64,000 nt of DNA from Sindora glabra (lineage: Eukaryota; Streptophyta; Magnoliopsida; Fabales; Fabaceae), in NCBI GenBank assembly GCA_020226215.1, contig CM035228.1, positions 63,275,989-63,339,988 of the forward strand, read 5' to 3'. The notes under the pieces are model-generated. The model worked only from the letters and a program-made list of their open reading frames with translations. It was not told where the DNA came from and did no database searches. Shown piece by piece: positions 12,294 to 22,691 of the stretch. The position numbers and the translations under genes are program-made. Each line of letters opens with the position of its first letter. Position 1 is the first letter of the stretch.

Positions 12294-13505
12294 ATGTCTC
12301 ATGAAGGTGGATCAAGTGGTGAAAGCACTCCTCCTTCACCTAAGTCCTTAGCTGTTAGAAGATAAATTGAAGGACTTGCACAAAGATTTGAAAGAATGTT
12401 TGAGAGGCAGAATGAAACCATAAGAAATATTCAAGAAACCATGGCAAATAATGTAAGAAGGCAAGCACGTGACCATTTTCCACATGCCTATGAAGATTTT
12501 AGTAGTTCTCCTAGAGATGATGAAGAGAGGAGATATGATAGGAGGAGAGATAAGAGATATGATAGGAGGGATGATGAAGAGAGGAGGTATGATAGAATAA
12601 GAGATAGGAGAGATGAAAAAGAAAGAGGAGGTAGAAGACAACATGAGAGATGTATTGAAGAAAAAGGAGTTGAAAATAAAAATGAAACGAGTAAAACAGA
12701 AAGAGTGTATCATGATGATGTAAAAAGAGATAAAAGAAGAGATGATAGGAGTGGTGGAGATAGACAAAGAAGTGGTGGAATAGCTTCAAACTTTCAAAGT
12801 TGCAAAATGAAATTTTCTTTGTTTCAAGGAAAGAATGATCCTCAAGCTTACTTAGAGTGGGAAAAGAAGATGGAATCAATCTATGCTTGTCACCATTATT
12901 CAGAAGAGACAAAAATGAGGCTTGCTACCTATCAATTTAGTGATTATGCTAATATTTGGTGGGATCAACTTGATTCAACTAGAAGAAGAAAGGGTGCAAG
13001 GCCTATTGCTACTTGGGAAAAGATGAAAGCTATTATGAGGGAAAAATTTATTCATGACTGCCACTATAGTTCTTCATGTAAATCTTGGGAGAGGAATGTT
13101 GAAAAGAAGGAAGACAAAGTATTTCCATGCAAGTCTGAATCATCTTCAAGAATTAAAGGAGAATCATCATCAAAGTCTAAAGAAGAAGTGTCTAAGAGGA
13201 AAGTCAAAGTTGAAAAGCATCAAAAGCATTTCGAGGACAAATGCTTCAAATGCTTAAAGCATGGTCATCATGCCATTGATTGTCCACTTAAGAGAGCACT
13301 AAAGATTCAAAAAGTCTTGGGAGAACAAGCAAAGGAAGAAAGTGAAGATCAAAGAGAGAACATCTTCCACACTAGATTCAACATTAAGGGTAAGATGTGC
13401 AATGTGATCATAGATAGTGGAAGTTGTGCTAATGTTGCTAGTACCTACATGGTAGAGAAGTTGAATTTTCCTACTTTACCACATCCTACTCCATACAAGT
13501 TGTAA
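12294..13505 (+). pseudogene. Gypsy gag and start of protease, two nonsense codons
   Basis: The ATG at 12294 (MSHEGGSSGESTPPSP) opens a frame with a TAA at 12363 where Gln is expected. The frame then stays open from 12366 to 13502. It encodes an Arg/Asp-rich region, a retrotransposon Gag core (FSLFQGKNDPQAYLEWEKKM, IWWDQLDSTRRRKG, MREKFI), a CCHC zinc knuckle (CFKCLKHGHHAIDC) and the protease-like DSGS active-site motif (VIIDSGSCANVAS). A second TAA at 13503 again replaces a Gln codon in the conserved YKL-Q-WLND context. The C-terminal half of typical gypsy Gag is shortened here. Non-functional as a single protein unless read through. Confidence 0.85.
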
Positions 13506-13919
13506 TGGTTGAATGATAGTGATGGAATAGAGGTGACAAAGCAAGTGTTGGTTTCTTTTATCCTTGGCAAATACCATGATAAGGTGTTATGTGATGTTGC
13601 TCCTATGAATGCTTGTCATTTATTGCTTGGAAGACTATGGCAATTTGATAGGAAGGTTACACATGATGGTGTCCTCAACACATATAGCTTCAAAGTGAAT
13701 GGGAGAAAAATAAAACTCAATCCTTTAACTCCAAAACAAGTGTATGAGGATCAATTGAGGATGCAAAAGAAAAGAGAGGAAGAAAAGAAAAAGAGAGAAG
13801 AAGATAAGAAAAGAACAAAAATGAAAAAGAGAGAAGAATATGAGAGAAAAAAGGAAGAAAATAATAGAGAGGAGAAGAGAGTAGAAAAGAGTGAGAGTTA
13901 TGAGAAGAAAAAAAAGTGA
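13506..13919 (+). pseudogene. Gypsy protease-RT linker region, continues gag frame
   Basis: Same frame as gag after the stop at 13503. It encodes the conserved post-protease stretch of plant gypsy elements (VTKQVLVSFILGKYHDKVLC, CHLLLGRLWQFDRKVTHDG, LTPKQVYEDQL), then a Lys/Glu-rich low-complexity tail. It ends by a stop at 13917, next to a run of eight A residues where the reading shifts to the frame of the next ORF. Confidence 0.75.
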
Positions 13920-15267
13920 GAGAAAAATTCAGTTTAGAGAAAAAGAGAGTGATTGTGTGGAAAAAGAAAGAAAAGAAAATTTGAGAGTTATTAGAAAAGC
14001 AAGTGAGATAAAGAGTGTTTTCTATATTTCTAAGCCAATTGTCTTGTACAAGAAAGCTTATAAAAATACTAACAATCTTGAAATTGTTTTGTCAAATACT
14101 TGTGATGCTGTTTTGAAGAAATTCCAAGAAGTGCTTCCAAAACAATCATCCAAAGAGCTACCATGTGTGAGAAGGGAAATGCCCCAATTGCAGCAAGGTA
14201 ACATTATTGTGATGGTTGATATGTTGTCTTGGAGGTACACTCTCATCTCTAATTTGCATAAAAATGTGTTAGGTGTTGGAAATATTGGGATTTTGTATCT
14301 AAATGATTATGGTTTTCCTAGTTCTTCACTTGATGTTGTTATTCCTTTAATTGATTTTGCTACTCTTCTATCTAGTGAAGGTGTTTCAAATGTTGATACT
14401 TGTGAGAAAATGATTTTTGGAGACAATTTTATTCATGATAGATTTTTATGTGGGAAGAACAACATGTATGTGCCCAAGAGTTCTATAAGAAATCTATTTG
14501 ATAAAGAAGCCTATGGATATAAATTGATAAAACATTTTCATATTAAGGGTACTCTTGATATTATGCTTTATGTATTGCTGGATCCTTATGTGTTTTCCAA
14601 GCATGGTTTAATGGGAGGATTTTATCCACTTTGCTTTGGAATAAGGAATGCATGGAAAAACATCTTCAAAACAAAGCATGGTTTATATGAATGGTTGGCT
14701 ATGATACTTGGTTTGTCTAATGCACCAAGTACTTCCTTGAGTTTAATGAATCATGTTATAAATGTTTTCATTGATAAATTTTCTTGTGTTTATTTCCATT
14801 GTTTTGATGAGTTTAAAGGTGGGATCTTGTTGCTGTTTAAGGAATTAAAGAATTGGAAAGATTGCTTGCCACTTCTTGATGACATTCTTGTGGATAGTAA
14901 AATAATAGTTGAGCATAATGAACTTTTGAAATGTGTCTTGCAAATTTTGAAGAATGAGAAGTTGCATGCTAATTTTAAGAAAGGTTCATGTTGTATGAGA
15001 AGTATTATAATTGTGGATGATATTGTATGTGGCATAGCAATAGAGATGAATGAAGGAAAGAAAATTGAAAAATGTTCACCACATCAATTTGTTGCTAAAA
15101 TTGAAAGCTCCCTTGATTTCATTAACTTTTGTGCAAAGCTTTTGAAGAATCATGTTTTACCTGCTTTCTTTGATAAACTTGTTGCTATTGGTAATTTTAT
15201 AGGCTTGCATGAGATTGATGACTCTTATTTTGTATTTGATCCGGGTGGTTGCATATTGATGATATGA
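13891..15267 (+). CDS. 458-codon ORF made of rearranged gypsy pol pieces
   Basis: An uninterrupted frame, overlapping the previous one by 29 bases. Recognisable parts, in order: a pre-RT linker-like piece (FQEVLPKQSSKELP, about residues 78-91), an integrase zinc-region-like stretch (FLCGKNNMYVPKSSIRNLF then KLIKHFHIKGTLDIM, about 185-226), and then reverse-transcriptase pieces (KHGLYEWLAMILGLSNAPST, NHVINVFIDKFSCVYF, DDILVDSKIIVEHNELLKC, EKLHANFKK, about 265-370). The catalytic YxDD-type block is split: VYF and DDILV are separated by roughly 30 residues. Normal gypsy order is RT-RNase H-IN, so IN-like before RT-like is abnormal. The RNase H domain and the integrase catalytic core are not seen. 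No enzyme function is expected; the intact frame is unexplained. Confidence 0.55.
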   Translation: MRVMRRKKSERKIQFREKESDCVEKERKENLRVIRKASEIKSVFYISKPIVLYKKAYKNTNNLEIVLSNTCDAVLKKFQEVLPKQSSKELPCVRREMPQLQQGNIIVMVDMLSWRYTLISNLHKNVLGVGNIGILYLNDYGFPSSSLDVVIPLIDFATLLSSEGVSNVDTCEKMIFGDNFIHDRFLCGKNNMYVPKSSIRNLFDKEAYGYKLIKHFHIKGTLDIMLYVLLDPYVFSKHGLMGGFYPLCFGIRNAWKNIFKTKHGLYEWLAMILGLSNAPSTSLSLMNHVINVFIDKFSCVYFHCFDEFKGGILLLFKELKNWKDCLPLLDDILVDSKIIVEHNELLKCVLQILKNEKLHANFKKGSCCMRSIIIVDDIVCGIAIEMNEGKKIEKCSPHQFVAKIESSLDFINFCAKLLKNHVLPAFFDKLVAIGNFIGLHEIDDSYFVFDPGGCILMI

Positions 15268-15473
15268 ATGGAAAAGGTGGTGTCCCCCATGGCTACATCT
15301 AAGAGGAGATGATTCATTTCAAGTCTTGAAGAGACAATAATTGTTCTCCTAATTTTGAATTCTCATGGTGAGTTTGATATAAGTGCTTATTTTGGTGTTT
15401 CTAATCTTTCTCCTATTGATGTAGGTTTTGAAGATTTAAATTCGAGGGCGAATTCTCTTGAAGAAGGAGGGAT
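15268..15473 (+). pseudogene. C-terminal pol remnant and polypurine tract
   Basis: The sequence at about 15358-15470 encodes FDISAYFGVSNLSP and NSRANSLEEGG, matching the chromatin-distal C-terminus typical of plant gypsy Pol (F-x-V-x-x-LSP ... N-x-x-x-EGG). A purine run at 15461-15473 directly abuts the 3' LTR and is a good polypurine tract for plus-strand priming. Confidence 0.65.
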
Positions 15474-16103
15474 TGATGAAAATCAAAGAAAGACATTGAT
15501 GAAAATCAAAGAAAGCCCATTGAAGACAATGGACTAAAGGTGTTGAAAGGGCTTCACGGATCAATGTCAAGGGTTTGGCAAAGGGGATGAAGGGAGACCT
15601 AGAGAAGATGATTGCTCCCCTATTTGAGAAAAGGCACAATTTGGAGTTAAAAGAGTTCAAGATGCTCAATTACGTGTATTTGAAAGACTTGGGCTCCAAT
15701 GAATCCATTAGCATTTAGTTAGTTTAGCATTTTTGTAATAAATGGACCTTATGGGCCAAGACTTGTTTTTAGATTTATTTTAGCATGAAAACTTGTTATT
15801 TTATTTGGGTCACTTAGAATTGGGCTTGTTAGTGTACAAGGCCCATTAGGGTTTGCTTATGGGGGCTTGTCATATATAAGCTCTTGTAAACATATTTTTA
15901 TTCAGTTTTGAATACAATTTGAGATTTGAGAGCTTGTGTCTCTTAGGTTCTTGAGTGAGCCAATTATCTTTGATCTTATCAAGAGGCCTCCTCTTGTGGC
16001 GATCTTACCTTCGGCTTATCAATCCGTGATTGTGGCGCCCATCCTCCATCTTTTTCTGCTTTTGTTGTTTCAAATCCAATTCAAGATCCGTCTTTTTTCA
16101 TCA
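15474..16103 (+). repeat. 3' LTR of the gypsy element
   Basis: Nearly identical to 10471-11099. It starts TGATGAAAATCAAAG and ends TTTTTTCATCA, followed by the CAACC duplication at 16104-16108. Confidence 0.95.
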
Positions 16104-16881
16104 CAACCACTAGTCCTTCTCAGCACCACCAACAATGTATTATCCACATCGTTAGGATGATAATGATGATGATGATAGTCTTAACACAAATGACGATACA
16201 TCAAGGTATCTGTATCTCCCCTTTCCATAAATTATGTATATATAGTTTTTTTTCCATATTACACATTTGTATGAATTGTGTATATAGAATTTACTTATAT
16301 GTATATTATTTATATAATTATTTTACAAGTATTTTCTTTATATTAGATCATGTGATCATGTAGATTATTACTAGTATTATTGATATATTCTATTTGTACA
16401 TTTTACATTAGAAAAATATGATTCAAGTGAATTGAAATAAAAACTATTTTAATTTATATAGTTAAATCTAATATATTATTTTAATTACAATTTTAATTTA
16501 CAAAATTTATTTTAATATTTTAAAATTTTTAGTATCAAAGTAAGTTGTATACAATTTCTCTAAATTCAAATTAAATTTTAAAAAATTAAAATTAGACCTT
16601 TATCAACAACAAAAGTCATCGTTGAAGGTCAACCTTTAATGACGAGATTTGTACTTTTAACGATGTTATTTATTGTCACTAAAAGTTAAAATTAAAAATT
16701 TGTAAAATTTGAAAATATTTTCTATAATGATTTTGTTATCGGAGAAAATTCAACCCTTACTGATGATAAAATATTATCGATGTTGGCGGCTTTACCTATG
16801 AACTTATATTGACAATATTTTCTATAATAATTTTTATATTTAATGATGATCAATATACTATGCTGACGACTTTTATTAGTG
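16104..16881 (+). other. 3' end of the CACTA element
   Basis: After the duplication the CACTA sequence continues with a Gln-rich then Asp-rich coding tail (about 16115-16205, DDNDDDD), followed by AT-rich DNA. Subterminal motifs appear at 16610-16690 (GTCATCGTTGAAGG, TAATGACGAG, TTAACGATG, GTCACTAAAAG) and again at 16740-16881. The element ends ATTAGTG at 16881. I infer this from the form of CACTA termini; no opposite terminus is available to confirm it. Confidence 0.6.
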
Positions 16882-17400
16882 TATGTATTTAGAAAATAAA
16901 AAAATTGAATATTTAATTCTAAAAATAAAAGGAATGTTAGTAGAATTAGATTGAATATCAAAGGAGATAATCTTAATTTATCCTATATTTTTTTTATTAA
17001 GAAAAAAACTTCAAACATGAAAGAAAGATACATTAATTATAGCTGTAGTGATTAATTGATTCAATTAACTGTTAGTTAACGGTTGATTGTATTAGTTGAT
17101 TTGATTAACTGATTATATTAACTATTTGAATAAAAATATTTGATAAAATTAATTGTTTATATTTAACTATTGAGATATAAAATGATATATAAGAACATGA
17201 ATATATTTTATAAGTTATTTAAATATTTTTTATTTTAATATTTTAAATTATATATTTAATAAATTAAATTTTTTTATAAATAATATATTATTTTAATTTA
17301 TTATATATTAAATATTTTTAAAATTAAATTAATATAATTTTTATAATTATTAAATTTTATAATTTAAAATAATATAATAAATAAATTTTAAAATTATTAT
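16882..17400. other. AT-rich spacer
   Basis: Long A/T runs and repeated ATTAACTG-type words (about 17035-17150) resemble decayed hAT-type MITE ends. No gene is seen. Confidence 0.5.
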
Positions 17401-17735
17401 AGGCCTGTCCTTTGAATCACTGGCTGTAGCGTTATTGCGTCTCACTGCCAAAGAAATGAAGAAAAGCAACTGACGTTTTACCAACAAAGATGAGTTATGA
17501 AATATGAAGGGGTAATTCAGTTATTAATAAAAAGCTATACCACCCGTTGACTGAAAACGTTACACTAGACAACGTTTTTCAATTCAACGTTTTGCATTGA
17601 AACAGCTTGCAGTGAAATAGCTATTTCAACAAGCTATTTACTAAATAGCTGTTTCAGCTAAAAATTAATCAAACAATTAATTTTTAGTCAAATAAGCCAA
17701 AAGCTCTTCTAACCGCTGCTTTCCAAACTTGCCTG
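17401..17735. repeat. Putative MITE with weak terminal inverted repeats
   Basis: A GC-richer island in AT-rich DNA. The left edge AGGCCTGTCCTTTGAA and the complement of the right edge, AGGCAAGTTTGGAAAG, are similar, and both are followed by GGCTGTAGCG/AGCAGCGG-like words. Internal self-complementary words (AAAAATTAAT..ATTAATTTTT; AGCTATTT..AAATAGCT) are present. Size and structure fit a hAT-type MITE, but the ends are diverged. Confidence 0.4.
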
Positions 17736-18699
17736 TAAAAAAATAGGTCCCACGTTCGCGGAGTCCACTCAAGTTTGTGTCTTTGTGTCTCTTTCTCTTA
17801 TGTAGAGAATTTTGGCTTACTCATCTAGAAATGTATTACAATTTCTCGCAAGTGTTGGGATATATGAAAGAGTGAGATGGATTTTTTTTTTAATTTTTCA
17901 TCCTAATAATGGTAAATATCACTAACACGCCATTTGACCGTTTTAGGCTCTGAGCATAAAAATACTGGACACTTATTGAATATAATATATTGATATATTG
18001 ATTCTACTAATATGAAGCAATAAGGATCAAACTTTCGAATAGATAATTGAGTTTCTAATATCATATCAAGAATCAAATCAACCCCAAAAGGTAATAATAA
18101 TTTAGGAAAAAATACAAATAAATTTTTTAAAGTCTGATTTAATATCACATACTTTTCATAAATTTTCAAAACTTATAAATAATTTCTTGAAATTTATAAA
18201 AAATTAAAAATATTAAAATTTCAATTAAGTAAAATAAGAAAGTTCTCTGAAATTTATAAAAATTAAAAATATTAAAATTTCAATTAAGTAAAATAGGAAA
18301 AGACATAAATAAACCACTTATAACTTTTTTAATAAAATAAATTAAAAAAAGAAATAAAAAATTAAAAAATATTTTACCCTCCTAAATATACCTTGATTGA
18401 ATTTTAACAATAATTTATTCAAAAAATAGTTGAATTTACATTAAGAAAAATTATGAGTAATTTACGTATCTTTTTTTATTTTTTAAAAATTGGATTGCCT
18501 ATTTTTTCAATTTTTTGAAAATTTTATGAAAGTTATTTGTAGATTTTATAATTTCAAGAGGATTAGATGATATTAAGCCATAATTTACGGGACTTACATG
18601 CATTTTCTCCATAGTAAAATGCTGTATGCAAATGATGGGTCAGAAATACTATTAACGCATACCATATCGCATGAAGAAATGGATGCACTTAGTTTGTAC
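17736..18699. other. AT-rich sequence downstream of vicilin-like exon 2
   Basis: No further vicilin exon was found on the minus strand by reading for the expected motifs. It contains two direct copies of a short AT-rich word block (AAATTTATAAAAATTAAAAATATTAAAATTTCAATTAAGTAAAAT-like) at about 18190 and 18250. Confidence 0.5.
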
Positions 18700-18881
18700 C
18701 TGGAAAGCACCTACTCCCAAACTCTCAGATGGGTCAATGCAGGCAATGACATGAAGTTGTTGGCCCTCAGCTATATTCACCAGGTAGAATGGTGTACCTG
18801 CTGGAATTCTATACAAATCTCCAAACTTCAATCTCCTTTCTACTAGCTCATCTTTGTATATGAACCCTAATCTTGTCTCTC
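18700..18881 (-). CDS. Vicilin-like gene exon 2
   Basis: 182 bases. It follows the acceptor AAATGCAG and completes the Gly codon begun in exon 1. It carries the cupin PAGTPFYLVN motif and ends in frame at CAG before a GTACAAAC donor. Too short on this strand to stand out as an ORF; recognised by translation. Confidence 0.85.
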
Positions 18882-20638
18882 CTGCATTTCATTGTCACCA
18901 ATTTCCGTGTTAATCTTCAAGTTCTCTCAGCACTCAAAAAACTGGGGTGAGAAGATTGCCGCTTAAAAGAAATTAAAGGAAACTGATCCAAAAATTAATG
19001 AATTTGGATTCTTTCATTTTTCACTTTTGCCACGTCCCTCTCCTTTTTTGAAAATGGAGATTGCAAGAAGTCTTGGTGGACGAGACGGAAATGACTAAAG
19101 CCATCTCTTATATTATTGTATCATTAAAGATGAGATGCGGACAAAAGGAAAAAGAAAAAGATTTATCTAGGCATGACAGAAAATTTTTTAAAAAGATTGA
19201 TTTAGCAAAAAATCAATTTGCCTTATCTTCTTAAGTCTTCCAGATAGTGTTCTTGGACATGAGATAGATGCACAATTGCTTTTAGGGATTAAAATTGTGC
19301 GGAAACATGCTACCTAATTTTTGGGCATATTAGACTTATAATCACATTAAAATAACTTAAGTCACAACACTAACAATACTAAAAAGACAGTTGGGACCCA
19401 CGACTTGATTAATAATGAGTATATTATTCCTAAAATCACATCAACATAATGAAAGTAACAACTAAAATGGAGAGAATCTAAAAATGCAAGAAATGAGCAG
19501 AAGCAGTAAATTGATAATGACAACATTGATATTTCACGAAAATTGACAGAAAATTACATCCAAAGAAATTGATGGAGAAAAAAATTAATAGAAATTGAGA
19601 CAATAATGTATATTTCGATTCCTCAATTTCTTATTTTATGAATTTTGTTTAATTTCAACTCCTGAAAATTTACAATTTTTTCTTAAGACCCTCTATTTCG
19701 AAAAAAAAAAATTGTAACATCTCTCTCTTAAATTCTTATATATATGATATCTTCAAATTTTCAAGAGATCGAGGACATCTATATTCCACTAATCTCGGTG
19801 CGCGGAGCACATGCATATTTTCCTTTTAAAAAAAGTAAATTATATTTATCTCTTTTAGCTTCACCTAATTATATTTACATATCTACAAATTTTTAAAAAA
19901 TATACATTCAATTTTCTTATTAATAATCAATGAGGAGAGGTGAGTCTATCATTAAAATATAGAGCAGGGGAAGTGAATGCATATGAAAAGAAAGGTAAGT
20001 ATGTATTTTTAAAGATAGAAATATAATTGTAATTATCCTAAATTTTAAGAAATGTGAGTATAATTTATGTTTATAGGGTTCATTAGTTATGCAACTCTTT
20101 TTCAATTAATTTCTTTTTGTTTCGGTAGAAATGATTTTAATTTATTTATAAATAAATTCTATTATTTAAAAATTTTATAAAAATACTAATTTCAAATCAT
20201 TTGTAAATAAATTATTTTTTTTGAAATATATTGAAATAATATATGAAATTTAATTAAAAATAAATTTTGATAATACAATAGAAAAAGATTAAATCGTTTA
20301 TATAATATATATTGTAGGCCAAATAAAATGGATATTTCATAATGATAAAAATATAATAAAAATAAAAATTATAAATGAAATAAAATAAACTAAAATCCCT
20401 TTTTTACTCAAGATCAAATGTCATTATTTTAAAAAAAATTAAAAATGAAATAAAACCTTATTTCTAGCTATGCCAGAATTTATTTTAATTCCTACACCTC
20501 CCAAGAGTAGATTCGACAACCCCGTTTAATTTGGACTCAAACAAATGAAAACCCCACGTTTGATTTGGACCAGAACTAGTCAATTTTTTTATATATATTT
20601 TTTATTTTTCACTTGCAAAGTCAATGGAGGAGAGGTAC
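18882..20638 (-). other. Intron 1 of the vicilin-like gene
   Basis: About 1.76 kb, AT-rich and unusually long for a vicilin-type intron. It seems to contain decayed repeats, but no TE was recognised with confidence. Confidence 0.6.
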
Positions 20639-20942
20639 CTCTACGGATAAAGATGATCAAAGTGGAGTCAAAGTAGGAAGGAATGAAAATGGACTTAGGT
20701 TCCATAGTGATGAATCCAATATGCATAGGCCTATCCACAATCCGCCCACCGTAGCCTCTCACCACTCTCATCTCTCCTGCATCTGTCTTTAACACTGTCC
20801 TTGCATTCTTCAGCAAGAACCAGTGTTCTCCTTCTGGCCTTATTCCCTCGTATTCTTCTTCTTCTACAAATCCCCTCACCATTCCCACTCCACTCGCCAT
20901 TAAAATTACCAAAAGCCCAACAATTGGAATGTAATTTCCCAT
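20639..20942 (-). CDS. Vicilin-like gene exon 1
   Basis: It codes for the signal peptide and the first half of the N-terminal cupin. The last coding base is 20639, followed on the minus strand by the GTACCT donor. Readable without stops. Confidence 0.85.
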
Positions 20943-21180
20943 CCTTTTCTTGCTTCTTTCAGATTTTCTTTTCTTATCCTTTTCTTTCGTTTTATCGGAA
21001 GATATTTGCAGTTTGAGAGAAGAGGGAAGGATGTAAGAAAGCAAATAGTGGAGGCTGAGATGAGTTGAGGTTGACGCGTGGTTTCATGCGAATGTAAAGT
21101 AAGATTGCTGGCGAGGAATGATGAAGACACATTATCATGAGGTTGGAGAGATTATGTTGAAACACTTGGAGACTTGAGGG
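20943..21180 (-). promoter_or_regulatory. 5' flank of the vicilin-like gene
   Basis: Leader and proximal promoter region by position. Several CATGCG/CGCATG-like and ACGCGT words are seen near 21070-21095 on either strand. The CATGCA-type RY motif of seed genes is not clearly present. No TATA box can be assigned with certainty. Confidence 0.3.
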
Positions 21181-21232
21181 GAATGTGTCAAGACATTAGT
21201 CATTATCTACATTGCTATAAATAAATAAATAA

Positions 21233-21308
<76 letters not shown>
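21233..21308. repeat. (TA)n microsatellite
   Basis: About 35 perfect AT repeat units, preceded by an AAAT repeat (TAAATAAATAAATAAAT) at about 21220-21238. Confidence 0.95.
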
Positions 21309-21311
<3 letters not shown>

Positions 21312-21621
21312 ATTACTAATCTTACGTAAAAGTTATATTTTAATAAAAATTATATTATTAATTTAATAATGATAAAATAATAAAGAGTATTATAATTAAT
21401 TTACAATTAATAATAATTATGCATGTATTTGTCATAAAAATGAAAGAAAATGAGTAAAATTAACTTAGATACACTCATTAATAGAAGAAGTTGGTATTAA
21501 TGATAAATTAATTGTAATATTCTTTATTATTTTTTTATTATTAAATTAATAATATAATTTTTATCCAAATAAAAAAATAAAATTTACTAACATCAAAATA
21601 CAAATATAAAAATTAATAATC

Positions 21622-21652
<31 letters not shown>

Positions 21653-22180
21653 GCTGTCAGTTGAAAATATGCTAAAATTTTCATTTCAACTTATACCTCG
21701 ATCGGATTTAATTCTCAAAAGTTTAATTTAAGAGACAACAAAGCCAGTTAAATTATCAAGCCAGTTAAATTATCTTGGATTATAAATGAATTGAATTTTG
21801 AGCTATTACACCTAAGTTCTTTGGATATATATATATATACACACACGTGTATATAAAAGCATAAATTATATTGTAATATTTAATATGCTTTAATAAAATA
21901 TTAGAAAGTTTTATTATAAAATATAATATATTTTTATTATTAATATATTTATTTTTTAATTATAAATATTTGTGGCTATAAATAATTTTATATGAAATTA
22001 ATATTTATAATACATATAGTATTCTTATACAATATGAATAATACTAATATTTTTTACTATTCATTTTTTTATTTATTCTATGTTAATATCTAGGGAAACA
22101 TATTTTCTATCAGAATTTTTTTCTAAAAAAAACCTATTTCCTTATTTTGCAACTTGGTTCATATTCTTGTGTGTGTGAAT
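21309..22180. other. AT-rich spacer with short TA repeats
   Basis: Shorter (TA)n runs at about 21628-21651 and 21824-21838. No coding sequence is recognisable. Confidence 0.5.
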
Positions 22181-22691
22181 TGTTAGTATTTTATTGTGGT
22201 CCCTTCATAATTAATAAATAAAAATATTAATATTAACTAGGCCATTAGTGATGTTTAAAATAAAAGGGTTGTAAGGTACTAAGCCCAAACACATTTTAAT
22301 TAAACAAGTATGAAATCTATAATGAATGGAATTTATAACTTGATTGCATCAATAAGAGGGGTCACTATCTCACTAAAACCCTAAGGTTCAATTTCTGCTC
22401 TATCAAATAAAGTGGTTTACAATCTCTTATTAGTAGATACAGAATAGGGGTTTTAGTTGAGGGAAGGTAACCTTATAAAGATTATTCTTGATTTCAGGAA
22501 TTGTAAAGAGGGTTTGCATAGTTATTGATCAGAAGTCATAATTAATGAGTGCAATCAGTGATGATAAAAGTCTAGGTATTTATTATCTCATACTAATACA
22601 TTGTGTTTATGAATTTTATTCTCTTCTCATGCCTTGATTCAAGGTCATAATTTAGGATTTTCATAATTGAAAATAAAATAAAATTCTTACA
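22181..22691 (+). repeat. Putative solo or left LTR with primer site
   Basis: A TGTTAGTATTTTATT start near 22180 and an end ...TTCTTACA at about 22691 are followed directly by TTAGTATCAGAGC (22693-22705), which is close to the TGGTATCAGAGC initiator-Met primer site used by copia and gypsy elements. No second LTR or internal domain was matched, so the limits are approximate. Confidence 0.4.

Larger units (their letters stand above)
10471..16103 (+). mobile_element. Young, rearranged (probably non-autonomous) Ty3/gypsy LTR retrotransposon
   Basis: The element is 5633 bp with two direct LTRs of 629 and 630 bp. Each begins TGATGAAAA and ends TTTTCATCA, a 9-bp terminal inversion. A perfect CAACC duplication flanks it. 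A primer binding site resembling initiator tRNA-Met follows the 5' LTR, and a purine tract precedes the 3' LTR. My hand comparison finds about 12 substitutions and one indel between the LTRs (about 98% identity), so the insertion is recent relative to its CACTA host. Gag and a protease-like part are recognisable. The pol region is reordered and lacks a full reverse transcriptase, RNase H and integrase, so movement must have relied on enzymes supplied by another element. Confidence 0.93.
810..16881 (+). mobile_element. Degenerate CACTA (En/Spm) transposon, host of two nested insertions
   Basis: Seen: broken frames that match, in the right order, the TNP2-type transposase of plant CACTA elements (N-terminal transposase-associated domain, TNP2 core, DUF4218-like and DUF4216-like parts), then TNP1/Ptta-like fragments. 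Near the right end there are short degenerate GACGA/ACGATG-type subterminal motifs around 16615-16680 and 16740-16880. The sequence finishes in GACGACTTTTATTAGTG, whose complement starts CACTA. That fits a CACTA 3' terminus at 16881. The 5' terminus is not identified. The element is interrupted by a hAT at 1625-5618 and a gypsy element at 10471-16103. Stops and frameshifts are frequent, so it is dead. Confidence 0.8.
18700..20942 (-). pseudogene. Vicilin-like cupin gene, exons 1 and 2 only
   Basis: Exon 1 (20942 down to 20639) starts MGNYIPIVGLLVILMASG, a signal peptide, then FVEEEEYEG, HWFLLKNARTVLKTDAGEMR, PMHIGFITMEPKSIFIPSYF and LIIFIRRG. Exon 2 (18881 down to 18700) adds ETRLGFIYKDELVERRLKFG, YRIPAGTPFYLVN, LHVIACIDPSESLG. 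The split Gly codon, GT donor (20638) and AG acceptor join correctly in frame, and exon 2 ends CAG followed by GT. This is the first cupin barrel of vicilin-like seed storage proteins of the Arabidopsis At2g28490 type, which are secreted and stored in protein vacuoles. Later exons, including the second cupin, are not seen in the 1.8 kb before the CACTA end or elsewhere. The gene is either truncated, or intron 2 holds the nested CACTA and the rest lies left of the window. The start at 20942 was chosen because the upstream in-frame Met would precede the signal peptide by 34 Lys-rich residues. Confidence 0.8.

Noticed and set aside
12348..12912. Two long minus-strand frames opposite gypsy gag
   Set aside because: They are shadows of the purine-rich gag coding strand (Ser/Phe/Ile- and His/Leu-rich translations with no domain).
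17903..18169. Minus-strand 88-codon frame as possible vicilin exon 3
   Set aside because: The translation has none of the expected motifs (F-x-I-G-G-G, second cupin), and composition is AT-rich.
18598..18846. Plus-strand 82-codon frame at 18.6-18.8 kb
   Set aside because: It is the antisense of vicilin-like exon 2, whose minus-strand translation matches the family and splices in frame.
20801..21016. Plus-strand 71-codon frame opposite vicilin-like exon 1
   Set aside because: It is antisense to a clearly recognised exon with signal peptide and cupin motifs; no independent evidence.
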